Notes: generated from the letters alone by a model not told the origin. DNA of 64,000 nt from Streptomyces sp. DH5 (GCF_020873915.1 NZ_JAHWGP010000020.1:62001-126000); one strand, 5' to 3'. Counted from the first letter of the stretch, positions 8,914-18,079 are shown. Program-made: numbers and translations.

Positions 8914-9546
8914 ATGCCTCTCATTCCCGAGGAGCCTCAGATTCACGAGAGTGCCCAGGGTCCCCGCACCGCGCCGACCCCCCGCCCCGTACCCGGTCCC
9001 CGCCCCACGGCTTCGCGTCCCGGCCCGCCACGGCCCGCGCCGCCGGCGCAGCGTGCCCCGCGCGACGCGGCTCCCGCTGCCAAGCCGGCGCCCGCTGCCA
9101 AGCCGGCGCCCGCTGCCAAGCCGGCGCCCGCGGTCCAGCCCGCACCCACCACGACCACCCCGCAGATCCAGCTGATCCCGGCCTCCGCCGAGGGTGCGCT
9201 CGACGCCGCGGAGGAAGCGGTGGACCTGCTGCTGGACTCGGGGCGAGCCCCCGGCGACGTACTGGTGATCACCACCGGTGAGCCGCACCCGTGGGCCACC
9301 CACGAACTGTCCTTCGGCGAGGCGTCCTACTGGGCCCAGCACGACTCCGGTGACGACGTCTTCTACACGGATGCCCAGGTCGCGGGCCGTGCCGGAGCGC
9401 GACCGGTCGTCGTGGTCGCCGTCAACGGCGGTCCGGAGTCCGCGGCCGTCTCCGCCCTGTCGGTGGCGCACACCCATGCCGGCGCCCTGCTGATCGTCTG
9501 CGGAGACCCGCAGCGGATCAACTCGATGCTGGGAACGGCTGCCTGA
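8914..9546 (+). CDS. Conserved hypothetical protein with Pro/Ala-rich N terminus
   Basis: 210-residue protein that I recognise only as a conserved Streptomyces neighbour of rnhB. Residues 1-85 are low complexity, rich in Pro, Ala and Arg, with APAAKP repeated three times. Residues 88-210 form a compact alpha/beta domain (EGALDAAEEAVDLLLDSGRA, DVLVITTGEPHPWATHELSF, ARPVVVVAVNGG, GALLIVCGDPQRINSMLG) with no catalytic motif I can name. There is no signal peptide or membrane segment. The ATG at 8914 has no Shine-Dalgarno sequence and is preceded by the AT-rich dyad at 8897-8910. Confidence 0.8.
   Translation: MPLIPEEPQIHESAQGPRTAPTPRPVPGPRPTASRPGPPRPAPPAQRAPRDAAPAAKPAPAAKPAPAAKPAPAVQPAPTTTTPQIQLIPASAEGALDAAEEAVDLLLDSGRAPGDVLVITTGEPHPWATHELSFGEASYWAQHDSGDDVFYTDAQVAGRAGARPVVVVAVNGGPESAAVSALSVAHTHAGALLIVCGDPQRINSMLGTAA
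9073..9126 (+). repeat. Three exact 18-bp tandem repeats
   Basis: CCCGCTGCCAAGCCGGCG is repeated at 9073-9090, 9091-9108 and 9109-9126. It encodes P-A-A-K-P-A repeats in the flexible N terminus of the hypothetical protein, and slippage could change the repeat number without shifting the frame. Confidence 0.85.
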
Positions 9547-9756
9547 CCCGGCGCCGCCGCGGTCGGCCCGAGGGCGGTGCCGTGAACGCCGCGGAGGCGG
9601 CGTTCGCCCGGCCGACGCCCCGGCTGCCCGTGGCCGGACGGGAGCCGGTGCGGGGGACCACCGCTGCCTTCGCCTCCGCCCGTTGTGCGGCACGCGCCGC
9701 CAGGCCCGCGCGCTCGCGCGGGGTCCCCCTGGCAACCGGACGGCGTCCGCGGGACG

Positions 9757-10371
9757 TCAGCGGGCCGCAGCGCGGCGCAGCACATCCGAGGCGGCGCCGC
9801 CGGTGCGCGGTATCCGGGGCGGCGCCTCGGACATGGCGAACGGCTCCGGTGCCGAGCCGGCGCTGGGGTGGCGGCCGCCGCGCCCTTCGCCGAGCACCTG
9901 CCAGCCGTCACGGGTCAGCGTGATGTACGCCCCGCAGCGCAGCCCGTGCAGGGTGCAGGCGTCCCGCAGTCCCCACATCCACGCGCCGTCCTCCTCGGTC
10001 CAACGGGCGTCGCCCTCACGGCAGTAGAGCAGCACGGCGGTGCGCACCGGGGTACGGCGCCGCAGATCGTGCGGGATGACCCGGCGCAACTGGGCGAGCA
10101 GTACGTTGCGGAACATCCAGCCGTCGGCGGATGCGGTGCGGCGGGTGAACGAGGCGCTCGCCCGGACGCGTTCGTCCGGGTCCAGCACGGCGACGACCGC
10201 GGTCGCCGGACCGGGACGATGCCGGGCGTGCAGGCCACTGACGACCTCGCGTGGACTGCGCAGCAGCGGGATTCCCGCGGCGGCCCACTCCGCAGGCTCG
10301 AGCACACGGGTGGCGGAAGCGGCGGGCGTCGACAGCGATGCCGCCGAGGACGGAGCGAATCCGAAGGTCAC
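9757..10371 (-). CDS. Conserved hypothetical protein
   Basis: 204-residue soluble protein conserved next to recQ in Streptomyces. It reads MTFGFAPSSAASLSTPAASA at the start, then VLEPAEWAAAGIPLLRSPRE, ATAVVAVLDPDERVRASASF, LLAQLRRVIPHDLRRRTPVR and AVLLYCREGDARWTEEDGAW, and ends in a short disordered Arg/Pro tail. The core looks like an alpha/beta fold with a strongly conserved Trp/Glu/Asp cluster (DARWTEEDGAWMWGLRDA). I do not recognise a named family. It is transcribed away from recQ's stop with about 210 bp between them, on the same strand and downstream of recQ. Confidence 0.75.
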   Translation of the reverse strand: MTFGFAPSSAASLSTPAASATRVLEPAEWAAAGIPLLRSPREVVSGLHARHRPGPATAVVAVLDPDERVRASASFTRRTASADGWMFRNVLLAQLRRVIPHDLRRRTPVRTAVLLYCREGDARWTEEDGAWMWGLRDACTLHGLRCGAYITLTRDGWQVLGEGRGGRHPSAGSAPEPFAMSEAPPRIPRTGGAASDVLRRAAAR

Positions 10372-10583
10372 GGTCCTCCCTTCGGCTACGCCCGGACTGC
10401 GGGCGGGGACGGATTCGGGGAGCGCGCACGCAACGGAGCCCTACCTGATCGGCGGGCGAGCCGTGCGGGTGCGGACTTCAATTCTTCCCCCCGAACTTGG
10501 ATGCGGCAACGAGCAATTGGGGCGGCGGGCCGGTATCGGGTGTTCCGCGGCTAATATCCCCACCCGCGGGGTGCGCCGAACCG

Positions 10584-12749
10584 TCAGCCCTGTACGGCCA
10601 GCACCAGCGGCAATACGCCCTGTGCACCGGCACGCCGCAGCAGCCGCGCCGCGACCGCGAGGGTCCAGCCCGTCTCCGTGTAGTCGTCGACCAGGAGGAC
10701 CGGTCCCTCGGCCCGCGCGAGGGCGTCCGCGAGATCGTCGGGCACGGTGAGCGCGCCGTCGAGAGCCTTGAGACGCTGGGCGCTGTTGCTCCGCGAAGCG
10801 GGGCGCGCCTCGCCCGTGTACGCCACCGACCCCAGCAGCGGCAGTCGGCCGATCTCCGCGATGCGTGCTCCCAGGGAGTGGATCAGCCGTGGCCTGCTGC
10901 GCGAGGCGAGGGTCACCACCCCCACCGGCCGGGGCCGGGCGTCCACCGCTCCCGCCGCCCATCCGCCGGGCCCCTTGGCCCAGTCGGCAAGCACGCCCAC
11001 CACGGCCTGGGCGACATCGTCCGGTACCGGCCCGTCCGGCGCCTGTGGGGCGAACATCGGCCGCAGCCGGTTGCCCCAGCCGATGTCGGACAGCCGGCCC
11101 AGCGCCCTGCCCTGCGAGGCCTGTTCCCCGGCCGGGATGCGGCCCTTGAGGTCCATGCCGATCGCGGGGAGTCCGGTGGGCCACATCCGCCGGGGCTCCA
11201 CCTCGACGCCCGCCCGGCCCAGGTCGACGCGCGCCGCCTCGAGCGCGGCCGCGGAGGCGTCGGCGGTGTAGCGGGCGCCCGCGCAGTTGTCGCAGCGGCC
11301 GCAGGGCTTGGCGCCCTCGTCGTCCAGTTGGCGTTGCAGGAACTCCATCCGGCAGTCCGTGGTCGTCGCGTACGCGCGCATCGCCTGCTGCTCGGCCTCG
11401 CGCTGGCGGGCCACCCACGCATACCGGTCGGCGTCGTAGGACCACGGCTGTCCGGTGGCGACCCAGCCGCCCTTGACGCGCTTCACCGCCCCGTCCACGT
11501 CGAGCACCTTGAGCATGGTCTCCAGCCGGGACCGGCGCAGCTCGACCAACGGCTCGAGGGCGGGCAGGGAGACGGGCCGGTCCGCTGCCGCGAGGACGTC
11601 GAGGGTGCGGCGCACCAGGTCCTCCGAGGGGAAGGCGAGCGACGCGAAGTACTCCCAGATGGCCTCGTCCTCCTTGCCGGGGAGGAGGAGCACCTCCGCG
11701 TGCCGCACACCGCGGCCGGCCCGGCCCACCTGCTGGTAGTAGGAGATGGGGGAGGACGGCGAACCGAGGTGGACCACGAAGCCCAGGTCGGGTTTGTCGA
11801 AGCCCATGCCGAGCGCCGAGGTGGCGACCAGCGCCTTCACCTTGTTGGCCAGCAGGTCCTCCTCGGCCTGCTGCCGGTCGGCGTTCTCCGTGCGGCCGGT
11901 GTACGAGGCGACGGTGTGACCGCGCTGCCGCAGGAAGGCGGTCACCTCCTCGGCGGCGGCCACGGTCAGCGTGTAGATGATCCCCGAGCCCGGGAGTTCG
12001 TCCAGGTGGTCGGCGAGCCAGGCCATCCGGTGCGCGGCGTCCGGCAGGCGCAGCACGCCCAGGCTCAGACTCTCCCGGTCCAGCGGGCCGCGCAGCACCA
12101 GCGCGTCCGAGGAGCCACCTGTCCCGAGCTGCTCCGCGACGTCGGCGGTGACACGCGCGTTGGCGGTGGCGGTGGTGGCGAGCACGGGCACGCCGTCGGG
12201 GAGGTCGGCGAGCATGGTGCGCAGCCGGCGGTAGTCCGGGCGGAAGTCGTGTCCCCAGTCGGAGATGCAGTGCGCCTCGTCGACCACGAGAAGCCCGGTC
12301 GCCGCGGAGAGCCTGGGCAGGACCTGGTCACGGAAGTCCGGGTTGTTCAGCCGCTCCGGACTCACCAGCAGGACATCGACGTCGCCCGCGGCGATCTCGT
12401 CCTGGATGGCGTCCCATTCCTCGCTGTTCGAGGAGTTGATGGTCCGGGCGTGGATGCCGGCGCGGGCCGCGGCCTCCACCTGGTTGCGCATGAGCGCCAG
12501 GAGCGGGGACACGATCACGGTGGGGCCGCTGCCCCGCGCACGCAACAGCGACGTGGCCACGAAGTAGACGGCGGACTTGCCCCAGCCCGTGCGCTGCACG
12601 ACCAGGGCCCGGCGCTTGTCGGCGACCAGCGCCTCGATGGCCCGCCACTGGTCCTCGCGCAGCCGGGCCCCGCCCGAGGCGTCCCCGACGAGACGGGCGA
12701 GGACCGCGTCGGCGTCCGCCCGGAGATCCGCGTTGTTCGTGTGCTCCAT
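10584..12749 (-). CDS. recQ: RecQ family ATP-dependent DNA helicase with C-terminal phosphoribosyltransferase-like domain
   Basis: 721-residue 3'-5' helicase for recombination and repair. Helicase motifs run in order: [11 protein letters not shown] (Walker A with Trp in place of Ser/Gly), [34 protein letters not shown] (Walker B and aromatic loop), [23 protein letters not shown] and [10 protein letters not shown] zinc-binding region ends CGRCDNCAG. The last 200 or so residues are not RecQ-like: they read [13 protein letters not shown]..., with [20 protein letters not shown] near the C terminus, the PRPP-loop signature of type I phosphoribosyltransferases such as ComFC. The start could be ATG 12749 (chosen) or ATG 12758, three codons upstream; neither has a strong ribosome binding site. 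It is divergent from the DUF4192 gene. Confidence 0.9.
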   Translation of the reverse strand: MEHTNNADLRADADAVLARLVGDASGGARLREDQWRAIEALVADKRRALVVQRTGWGKSAVYFVATSLLRARGSGPTVIVSPLLALMRNQVEAAARAGIHARTINSSNSEEWDAIQDEIAAGDVDVLLVSPERLNNPDFRDQVLPRLSAATGLLVVDEAHCISDWGHDFRPDYRRLRTMLADLPDGVPVLATTATANARVTADVAEQLGTGGSSDALVLRGPLDRESLSLGVLRLPDAAHRMAWLADHLDELPGSGIIYTLTVAAAEEVTAFLRQRGHTVASYTGRTENADRQQAEEDLLANKVKALVATSALGMGFDKPDLGFVVHLGSPSSPISYYQQVGRAGRGVRHAEVLLLPGKEDEAIWEYFASLAFPSEDLVRRTLDVLAAADRPVSLPALEPLVELRRSRLETMLKVLDVDGAVKRVKGGWVATGQPWSYDADRYAWVARQREAEQQAMRAYATTTDCRMEFLQRQLDDEGAKPCGRCDNCAGARYTADASAAALEAARVDLGRAGVEVEPRRMWPTGLPAIGMDLKGRIPAGEQASQGRALGRLSDIGWGNRLRPMFAPQAPDGPVPDDVAQAVVGVLADWAKGPGGWAAGAVDARPRPVGVVTLASRSRPRLIHSLGARIAEIGRLPLLGSVAYTGEARPASRSNSAQRLKALDGALTVPDDLADALARAEGPVLLVDDYTETGWTLAVAARLLRRAGAQGVLPLVLAVQG

Positions 12750-12939
12750 GGGTCCCATACAACAGGACGGCACCGACATCCGGCCCGTCGCGCGGTGGGT
12801 GCGGAAGCGCGGGCCGCGCATCGGCGGGAATGAGTGGCCTGCGCGGCTTACCCGGTTCACATGGAGTGCGTGACATGGCCCTGATGCGACTTATCCACAG
12901 GGAAAACCGGAATGCGAAGATCTGCGAGATCGTCGGGGC

Positions 12940-14619
12940 ATGACGAACCACGGCGGGGCGACCGGATCCCCCGAAGACAGTGACATCACGGAGCGCGGCG
13001 GCGATGGCCACGCCGGCCTTCCTCGGGACGAGCGGTCCGCGGACCCCAGCGGACCGACCGGTTCCCGGGCGGACCGCGGCGGGCAGGACCGCGCGCCGTT
13101 CCCGGACGACCTCACCCGCACCTCCTACGACAGCCACGGCGGCGAACAGCAGGTCACCCTGCGCACGCCCGCCGAACTCGCCGACGCCCTGCCCTATCTC
13201 CTCGGCTACCGCCCCGAGGACAGCGTCGTACTGGTCGCCCTGCACGACAGGGGCGGCCGCGGCCGGTTCGGTGGTCGTGCCCGGCTCGGCATCCCCACCA
13301 GCGCGGACGACTGGCCCTCCGCGGCACGCCAGTTGGCCCACGGCCTGGTGGCGGGCAGCGAGCGGCGAGGCACCCGGCCGGAACAGATGGTCGTCTTCCT
13401 CTGCCAGGAGCCCGGCCCGGGCGAATCCGGCCGGCAGGTCAAGGAGCGCCTGGGCCCGCTGGCCCATGCCCTCCGCCTGGAGTGCGGCGCTCTGGACATC
13501 CCGGTGGTGGAGGCCCTGTGCGTCTCGGACGGCCGCTTCTGGTCGTACTGCTGCGACGACGAGGGCTGCTGCCCGGCCGAGGGGACGCCGATGGGGCTGC
13601 CCGGCACCTCGGTGCTGGCGGCAGCCGCGGCCTACGCCGGGGTCCAGGTCCGCGGTTCGCTGCGCGAACTGCGCGCCAGGTTCCTCCCCTGGGAGAGTCC
13701 CGCCGCGCTCGAACAGGAGAGGGCGCTGGACGCCGCCGGAATGGCGCTGGTCCCCCGGATCCTCGACGAGGCGGGCCGCAGCGAGGTCGCCGGGGAGACG
13801 CTGGGCCTGGCCGAACGGATCATGGCCCGCCTCGGCGACGTCCCACCCGCATCCGGCGTTCTCGCGGCGGACCTGCGCGACGACGACCTGCTCGGCCACG
13901 ACGAGGCGGCCGCACTGATCCTCGGCCTGCAGGACCGTACGACCCGCGACCGCGCGGCCGAGTGGATGGAGGGCGCCGAGGCGGGCCCCGCCCTCCGCCT
14001 GTGGCGTGCCCTGGCCCGCCGCTGTGTCGGACCGTACGGCGAGCACGCCGCGGCTCCCCTCACACTGGCGGGGTGGGTCGCCTGGTCCGCCGGTGACGAG
14101 CTGGAGGCCCGCGAAGCGCTCGCCATGGCCCTGGGCGCCGACCCCGACTACCTCTTCGCCCGTCTGCTGCACCAGGCGTGCAACGAGGGCCTCGACCCCG
14201 AGTCGGTCCGCCGCTGCCTGCGCACCGAACGCGAGGACCGCGGGCAGCGGGCGCCCGGGGAACCGGCCGGGCCGACGGGCCCGCACCCGGGGGACGATCA
14301 CGAACCCCTGACCTCCGGGCCGACGGGCCCGCACCCGGGGGACGATCACGAACCCCTGACCTCCGGGCCGGCGGCCCCCGGCCCCGGCACGCCTCCCCCG
14401 CCCCGCCGTCACCGCGCACGAGAGTCAGGAACCGGTGGCGGTTCACCCCGGCGGCCGCCTGCGGAGGGCAGCCGGCCGAGCGGGCGGCTGCCGCGCCCGC
14501 GGGCGTCGGCGGGGAGCAGGCGCCCCGGGGCAGGCGCGCGCCGCGGCTGCGAGAACACGCGAGGGATGCGGTCCGGCGAGGCGAGGACCGGCCGTCAGGC
14601 CAGTGAAGGGAAGGAGTGA
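12940..14619 (+). CDS. DUF4192 domain-containing protein
   Basis: 559-residue cytoplasmic protein. Residues 1-70 are acidic and disordered. The DUF4192 core begins with QVTLRTPAELADALPYLLGY and RPEDSVVLVALHD at about residues 70-105. It continues through QMVVFLCQEPG, a cysteine cluster YCCDDEGCCPAEG, and a C-terminal helical part ending ALGADPDYLFARLLHQAC at about residue 415. The final 130 residues are low complexity and contain a tandem 16-residue repeat. The function of DUF4192 is unknown in actinobacteria; by position it often sits beside recQ. The ATG at 12940 is the first of the frame and is divergent from recQ, with about 190 bp shared upstream. Confidence 0.85.
   Translation: MTNHGGATGSPEDSDITERGGDGHAGLPRDERSADPSGPTGSRADRGGQDRAPFPDDLTRTSYDSHGGEQQVTLRTPAELADALPYLLGYRPEDSVVLVALHDRGGRGRFGGRARLGIPTSADDWPSAARQLAHGLVAGSERRGTRPEQMVVFLCQEPGPGESGRQVKERLGPLAHALRLECGALDIPVVEALCVSDGRFWSYCCDDEGCCPAEGTPMGLPGTSVLAAAAAYAGVQVRGSLRELRARFLPWESPAALEQERALDAAGMALVPRILDEAGRSEVAGETLGLAERIMARLGDVPPASGVLAADLRDDDLLGHDEAAALILGLQDRTTRDRAAEWMEGAEAGPALRLWRALARRCVGPYGEHAAAPLTLAGWVAWSAGDELEAREALAMALGADPDYLFARLLHQACNEGLDPESVRRCLRTEREDRGQRAPGEPAGPTGPHPGDDHEPLTSGPTGPHPGDDHEPLTSGPAAPGPGTPPPPRRHRARESGTGGGSPRRPPAEGSRPSGRLPRPRASAGSRRPGAGARRGCENTRGMRSGEARTGRQASEGKE
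14269..14364 (+). repeat. Two exact 48-bp tandem repeats in the DUF4192 gene
   Basis: Units 14269-14316 and 14317-14364 encode G-P-T-G-P-H-P-G-D-D-H-E-P-L-T-S twice, and a third unit starts and stops at 14365. The period keeps the reading frame. Confidence 0.9.
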
Positions 14620-15160
14620 GCTCCCGAGATTGTGTCCATGTCCATGTCCGTGTCCCGTGAGCCGTGAGGGGACGACGGGCGGGCCTTGACCGTGATGACG
14701 GAGTGGAGGCGAAGCCGCCGGGCGGGGTGAGGAAACGGGCGCGGCGTCCTCGCGAACCGGGCACGGTCGGCCCGGCCCGGTGCCGGGAGCGGTACGCGCC
14801 CGGCACACTCCGCTCCTCCTCACGCGGGGTGGCCCGGCCGCGTCCGGCGGGCGGCGCCTCGCCGTGACCGTCACGCCTGCCCGGGCGCGGGGCCGAAGCG
14901 GTCCGCAGCCGTGGACGCCACGCGCAGGCGGGGTGCCCGGTACGGCCGGCGGAGCTCGCCCGAGCACGGCGGGATCCGTGCCCAGGAGGCAGCCCCGCCA
15001 CGGTCGGCGAAGTGGCCGAAGGACCGGAGCGGGGAGGGGGGTGACCTGCGGTCGCGCGGGGGCACGGCGTCAGGAGGTCGGGGAGCGGTGGCTGCCCGGC
15101 CGGGTGCGCGAGCCGTACGGAACCGAAGTGGATCAGTCATCGATACGACCGGCGAAGGGA
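14620..15160. other. Long non-coding gap between DUF4192 and NUDIX genes
   Basis: About 540 bp with no supported gene. It holds a TGTCCA-type hexamer run near 14633-14656 and GC-rich inverted segments. The frame upstream of the NUDIX gene is open here but reads like Arg/Gly-rich noise. I see no conserved protein signature. Confidence 0.6.
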
Positions 15161-15167
15161 GTGTTTA

Positions 15168-15182
15168 TCGTCAGGCAGACGA
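15168..15182 (+). promoter_or_regulatory. Candidate operator TCGTC-AGGCA-GACGA
   Basis: Perfect 5-5-5 dyad immediately upstream of the TATGAT at 15184-15189, so it lies in the -35/-10 spacer. The downstream gene has the Nudix-plus-winged-helix layout of NrtR repressors, and autoregulation through this site is an inference. Confidence 0.5.
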
Positions 15183-15183
15183 C

Positions 15184-15189
15184 TATGAT
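15184..15189 (+). promoter_or_regulatory. Leaderless -10 element TATGAT
   Basis: TATGAT ends six nucleotides before ATG 15196 and no Shine-Dalgarno sequence is present. Confidence 0.6.
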
Positions 15190-15195
15190 CGCGGC

Positions 15196-15954
15196 ATGCC
15201 CTACGACCCGTCAGCCTTTCCGCCTTTCGCCGTCACCGTGGACCTGGTCGTGCTGACCGTGCGCCGGCACTCCCTGTGCGCACTCGCGGTGCGCAGGGGT
15301 GAGCCGCCGTTCCAGGGACGCTGGGCCCTCCCCGGCGGTTTCGTGCGAGCCGACGAGGACCTGGCGCAGGCGGCGGCCCGCGAGCTGGCCGAGGAAACCG
15401 GGCTGACCGTGCACGACCCGGCCGTCCCCGCCCAGGACAACGGTGCCCATCTGGAACAGCTCGCCACCTACGGTGATCCCGAACGCGACCCCCGCATGCG
15501 CGTCGTGAGTGTGGCGCACCTCGCCCTGGCTCCCGACCTGCCCGCACCCCGGGCCGGCGGTGACGCCAGCAACGCGCGCTGGGCGCCCGTGGAGGAGCTG
15601 TTGCGGCAGGGTGACTACGGCGGGGACGGCGAGCCGGTGGCGCCGCTCGCCTTCGACCACGCCCATATCCTGTCGGACGGCGTGGAGCGCGCCCGCTCCA
15701 AGATCGAGTACTCGTCGCTCGCGACGGCCTTCTGCCCGCCCGAGTTCACCGTCGGCGAGCTGCGCCGGGTCTACGAGGCGGTGTGGGGCGTGGCGCTCGA
15801 CCCGCGCAACTTCCACCGCAAGGTGACGGGCACCCCCGGCTTCCTGGTCCCCACCGGCGGCACCACCACCCGCCAGGGCGGCCGCCCCGCCCAGCTCTTC
15901 CGGGCCGGCGGAGCCACCCTGCTCAACCCCCCGATGCTGCGCCCCGAGGTCTGA
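15196..15954 (+). CDS. NUDIX hydrolase / NrtR-like transcriptional regulator
   Basis: 252-residue protein. The Nudix box is complete: Gly48, Glu54, Arg62-Glu63, Glu66-Glu67 and Gly69 (GGFVRADEDLAQAAARELAE then ETGL). After residue 165 comes a C-terminal winged-helix-like part (KIEYSSLATAFCPPEFTVGE, LRRVYEAVWG, RNFHRKVTGTPGFLVPTG) as in NrtR proteins, which sense ADP-ribose and control NAD metabolism genes. Whether this copy hydrolyses or only binds its ligand cannot be told. The frame is open for 285 bases upstream, but ATG 15196 is chosen because of homologous length and the TATGAT promoter six bases before it. A dyad overlaps the promoter. Confidence 0.85.
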   Translation: MPYDPSAFPPFAVTVDLVVLTVRRHSLCALAVRRGEPPFQGRWALPGGFVRADEDLAQAAARELAEETGLTVHDPAVPAQDNGAHLEQLATYGDPERDPRMRVVSVAHLALAPDLPAPRAGGDASNARWAPVEELLRQGDYGGDGEPVAPLAFDHAHILSDGVERARSKIEYSSLATAFCPPEFTVGELRRVYEAVWGVALDPRNFHRKVTGTPGFLVPTGGTTTRQGGRPAQLFRAGGATLLNPPMLRPEV

Positions 15955-16093
15955 ACCCGGAGTTGCCCGCCCGTCGCCCACTGCTGCCCGACGCTGCTCG
16001 GCGGCGCCCGGCCGCTCGGCCAACGGGCCGGGGAGCGCGTACTCCTCCTCCGCAATGAGCCACGCGATGCCCGAAAAACCCGATATGGCGCGC

Positions 16094-16099
16094 TATCTT
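16094..16099 (+). promoter_or_regulatory. Leaderless -10 element TATCTT
   Basis: TATCTT ends seven nucleotides before GTG 16107, which has no ribosome binding site. Confidence 0.45.
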
Positions 16100-16106
16100 G
16101 CATCGG

Positions 16107-18008
16107 GTGATCCAGGCCATCGGACTGACCAGCAGCCCTCGCAAAGAGCTTCCGCCCGCGGTGGACGACGTCTCCTTCGAGGCGCACGCGGGCCGCGTCA
16201 CCGCACTGCTCGGAGCACCGGGAGCCGGCAAGACGTCGGTGCTGGGGCTCATGCTCGAACTGCAACGCGGCCGTGGCGTCACCTACTTCAGAGGTCGCCC
16301 CCTGCACCGCATCCCGCACCCCGCGCACGAGGTCGGCGTACTGCTGGGCGACGTACCGGGCCATCCGGCGCGCACCGTACGCGGGCACCTGCGCATGCTC
16401 TGCGCCGCTTTCGGCGTCCCGGGGCGCCGCGCCGACGAAGTCCTCGAAGCCATGGGGCTGATGAGTCTGCGCGACGAGCGCCTGGGCACCCTCTCCCGCG
16501 GCATGGACCGCCGCCTGGGGCTCGCCTGCGCGCTGCTGCCGGACCCGCACACCCTCGTGCTGGACGACCCCGCGCGAGGGCTGTCCGCCGGAGAGGGGCG
16601 CCGGCTGCACGACGTGCTCCGGGCGCACGCGGACCACGGGGGCACCGTGCTGTGCACGACGACGGACTCGAAGGCGGCCGCACGGATCGCGGACCACGTG
16701 GTCACCCTGGAGGGCGGGAAGGTCGTCGCCGACCAGGACGTCCGGGAGTTCGCACGCACCCGACTCCGCCCCCGCGTCGCCGTCCGCAGCCCGCACGCCG
16801 CGCGCCTGTCCGTGCTGCTCGCGCAGGAGGCCCGTGCCGCACGGAAGTCCGTCGAGGTCGTGCGGGAGGGCGGCAACCGCCTGTGCGTCTACGGCAGTAC
16901 CTGCGCCGACGTCGGCGAGGCGGCGTTCCGCAACGGCATCGTCGTGCACCAACTGGCCGACGAAGTGGGCGACATGGGACCCGGCGCGGGGGTGGCCGAA
17001 CGGCCTGGGAGCGGCGCGGAGACCACGGCGGAGGACCGGCGGCCGGCACCCGCCCAGCCGGCCGCCGTCGCGTCCCTCACCCCCGTGCCGGGGGACCGCG
17101 ACCCCTCGGAGGAGGACGGCGCCGAGGGCGCCCGCACGGAACGCCGACGGGGGTGGCGGCAGGCGGGCCGCACGCCCGGCGGTGACCGGGCGCTCCCGGC
17201 AGGGGGCGGTCTGCCACCACCCATCACGGTCCGTCCCGCGCCTCGTCCGCTGCGTCCCCTCCGCTATGAGATCCGCCGTGCCACAGGTGTCGGCACGGGA
17301 TTCCTCGTCGCGGCCGGCGTGCTCGTCGTGTCCGCCCTCACCGCTGTGCTGCTCGCACGCGTCGGGCACACCCCGCAGCCGCGCCTGCTGGCGGCGTGGC
17401 CGGCGGAGTCGCCCCTGCCGCCCGCGGCCCTCGGTGCCGGACTGCTCGGCGCGCTGGCCTTCGGCGACGAGTTCCGCCACCCCGCGCTGGCGGCGGACCG
17501 CGGCACCGTGCCCCGCAGGCTGGGGCTGCTGACGGCGAAACTCCTCGTCGCCTCGGCCGGCGCGCTGGTGCTGGCCGTCCTGACCGTGGGCTGCGACGCC
17601 GAGGTCCTCTACCTCGTCTACGGGCCGGAACTCGTGGAGGTCCCCGCCGACTGGCTTCCGCTGAGCGCGGGTTGGCTCGCACTGGTGACGGGGTGCGCCT
17701 GGGCCGGCGTGCTGGCCGCCGGCGTCTTCCGCTCCACCTCTGCCGGGGTCGCCGCGGTCGTCGCCGTGCCCCTCCTCGTCGTGCCCCTCGTGCACAAGGT
17801 GCTGGACCGGCCGTCGGCGCGCACCCCCGCCCCGTTCTCCGAGCGGCTGAGCGAAGGGCTGCCCCTGCGGTGGCCGTTCGGCGGCGGGCGCCACCTCGAC
17901 TCGGTGCTGCGGCTGGTCGCCCAACCCGTGGGCGGTGCGCTGACGTTGTCGCTGGCCGTGCTGCTCTGCGCGTATCTGCTCACCAGCCTGCGGCGCCGGG
18001 TCCGATGA
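16107..18008 (+). CDS. ABC transporter ATP-binding/permease fusion protein
   Basis: 633-residue protein. Residues 1-225 form an ABC ATPase with Walker A GAPGAGKTS (about residue 37), a signature-like LSRGMDRRLGLA and Walker B LVLDDP. Two key positions are changed: the catalytic Glu after Walker B is Asp, and the switch His in the H-loop is Thr (CTTTDS). A disordered linker follows (about 290-390), then a C-terminal membrane domain with about six hydrophobic segments (TGFLVAAGVLVVSALTAVLL, ALGAGLLGALAF, AVVAVPLLVVPLVHKVL, LTLSLAVLLCAYLL). It resembles ABC-2 type exporters with the ATPase and permease in one chain. The substrate is unknown. It lies just upstream of whiH in the same direction. 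GTG 16107 is preferred over TTG 16098 because the latter lies inside the presumed -10. Confidence 0.82.
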   Translation: MIQAIGLTSSPRKELPPAVDDVSFEAHAGRVTALLGAPGAGKTSVLGLMLELQRGRGVTYFRGRPLHRIPHPAHEVGVLLGDVPGHPARTVRGHLRMLCAAFGVPGRRADEVLEAMGLMSLRDERLGTLSRGMDRRLGLACALLPDPHTLVLDDPARGLSAGEGRRLHDVLRAHADHGGTVLCTTTDSKAAARIADHVVTLEGGKVVADQDVREFARTRLRPRVAVRSPHAARLSVLLAQEARAARKSVEVVREGGNRLCVYGSTCADVGEAAFRNGIVVHQLADEVGDMGPGAGVAERPGSGAETTAEDRRPAPAQPAAVASLTPVPGDRDPSEEDGAEGARTERRRGWRQAGRTPGGDRALPAGGGLPPPITVRPAPRPLRPLRYEIRRATGVGTGFLVAAGVLVVSALTAVLLARVGHTPQPRLLAAWPAESPLPPAALGAGLLGALAFGDEFRHPALAADRGTVPRRLGLLTAKLLVASAGALVLAVLTVGCDAEVLYLVYGPELVEVPADWLPLSAGWLALVTGCAWAGVLAAGVFRSTSAGVAAVVAVPLLVVPLVHKVLDRPSARTPAPFSERLSEGLPLRWPFGGGRHLDSVLRLVAQPVGGALTLSLAVLLCAYLLTSLRRRVR

Positions 18009-18071
18009 CGACCGTCCACGAACGCATCGGGCCGTCTCTGCTCACAACTCCCCACTGCACGCCTCTTTCTT

Positions 18072-18079
18072 TCCGATAA
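18072..18079 (+). promoter_or_regulatory. Sigma-WhiG-like -10 element (TCCGATAA) for whiH
   Basis: TCCGATAA matches seven of eight bases of the WhiG -10 consensus GCCGATAA, 92 bases upstream of the whiH start. WhiG control of whiH is established in S. coelicolor. No clear TAAA -35 is visible at the expected spacing. Confidence 0.5.

Noticed and set aside
14911-15195. N-terminal extension of the NUDIX gene by 95 codons
   Set aside because: The extension is Arg/Gly-rich, not conserved, and includes the promoter and dyad.
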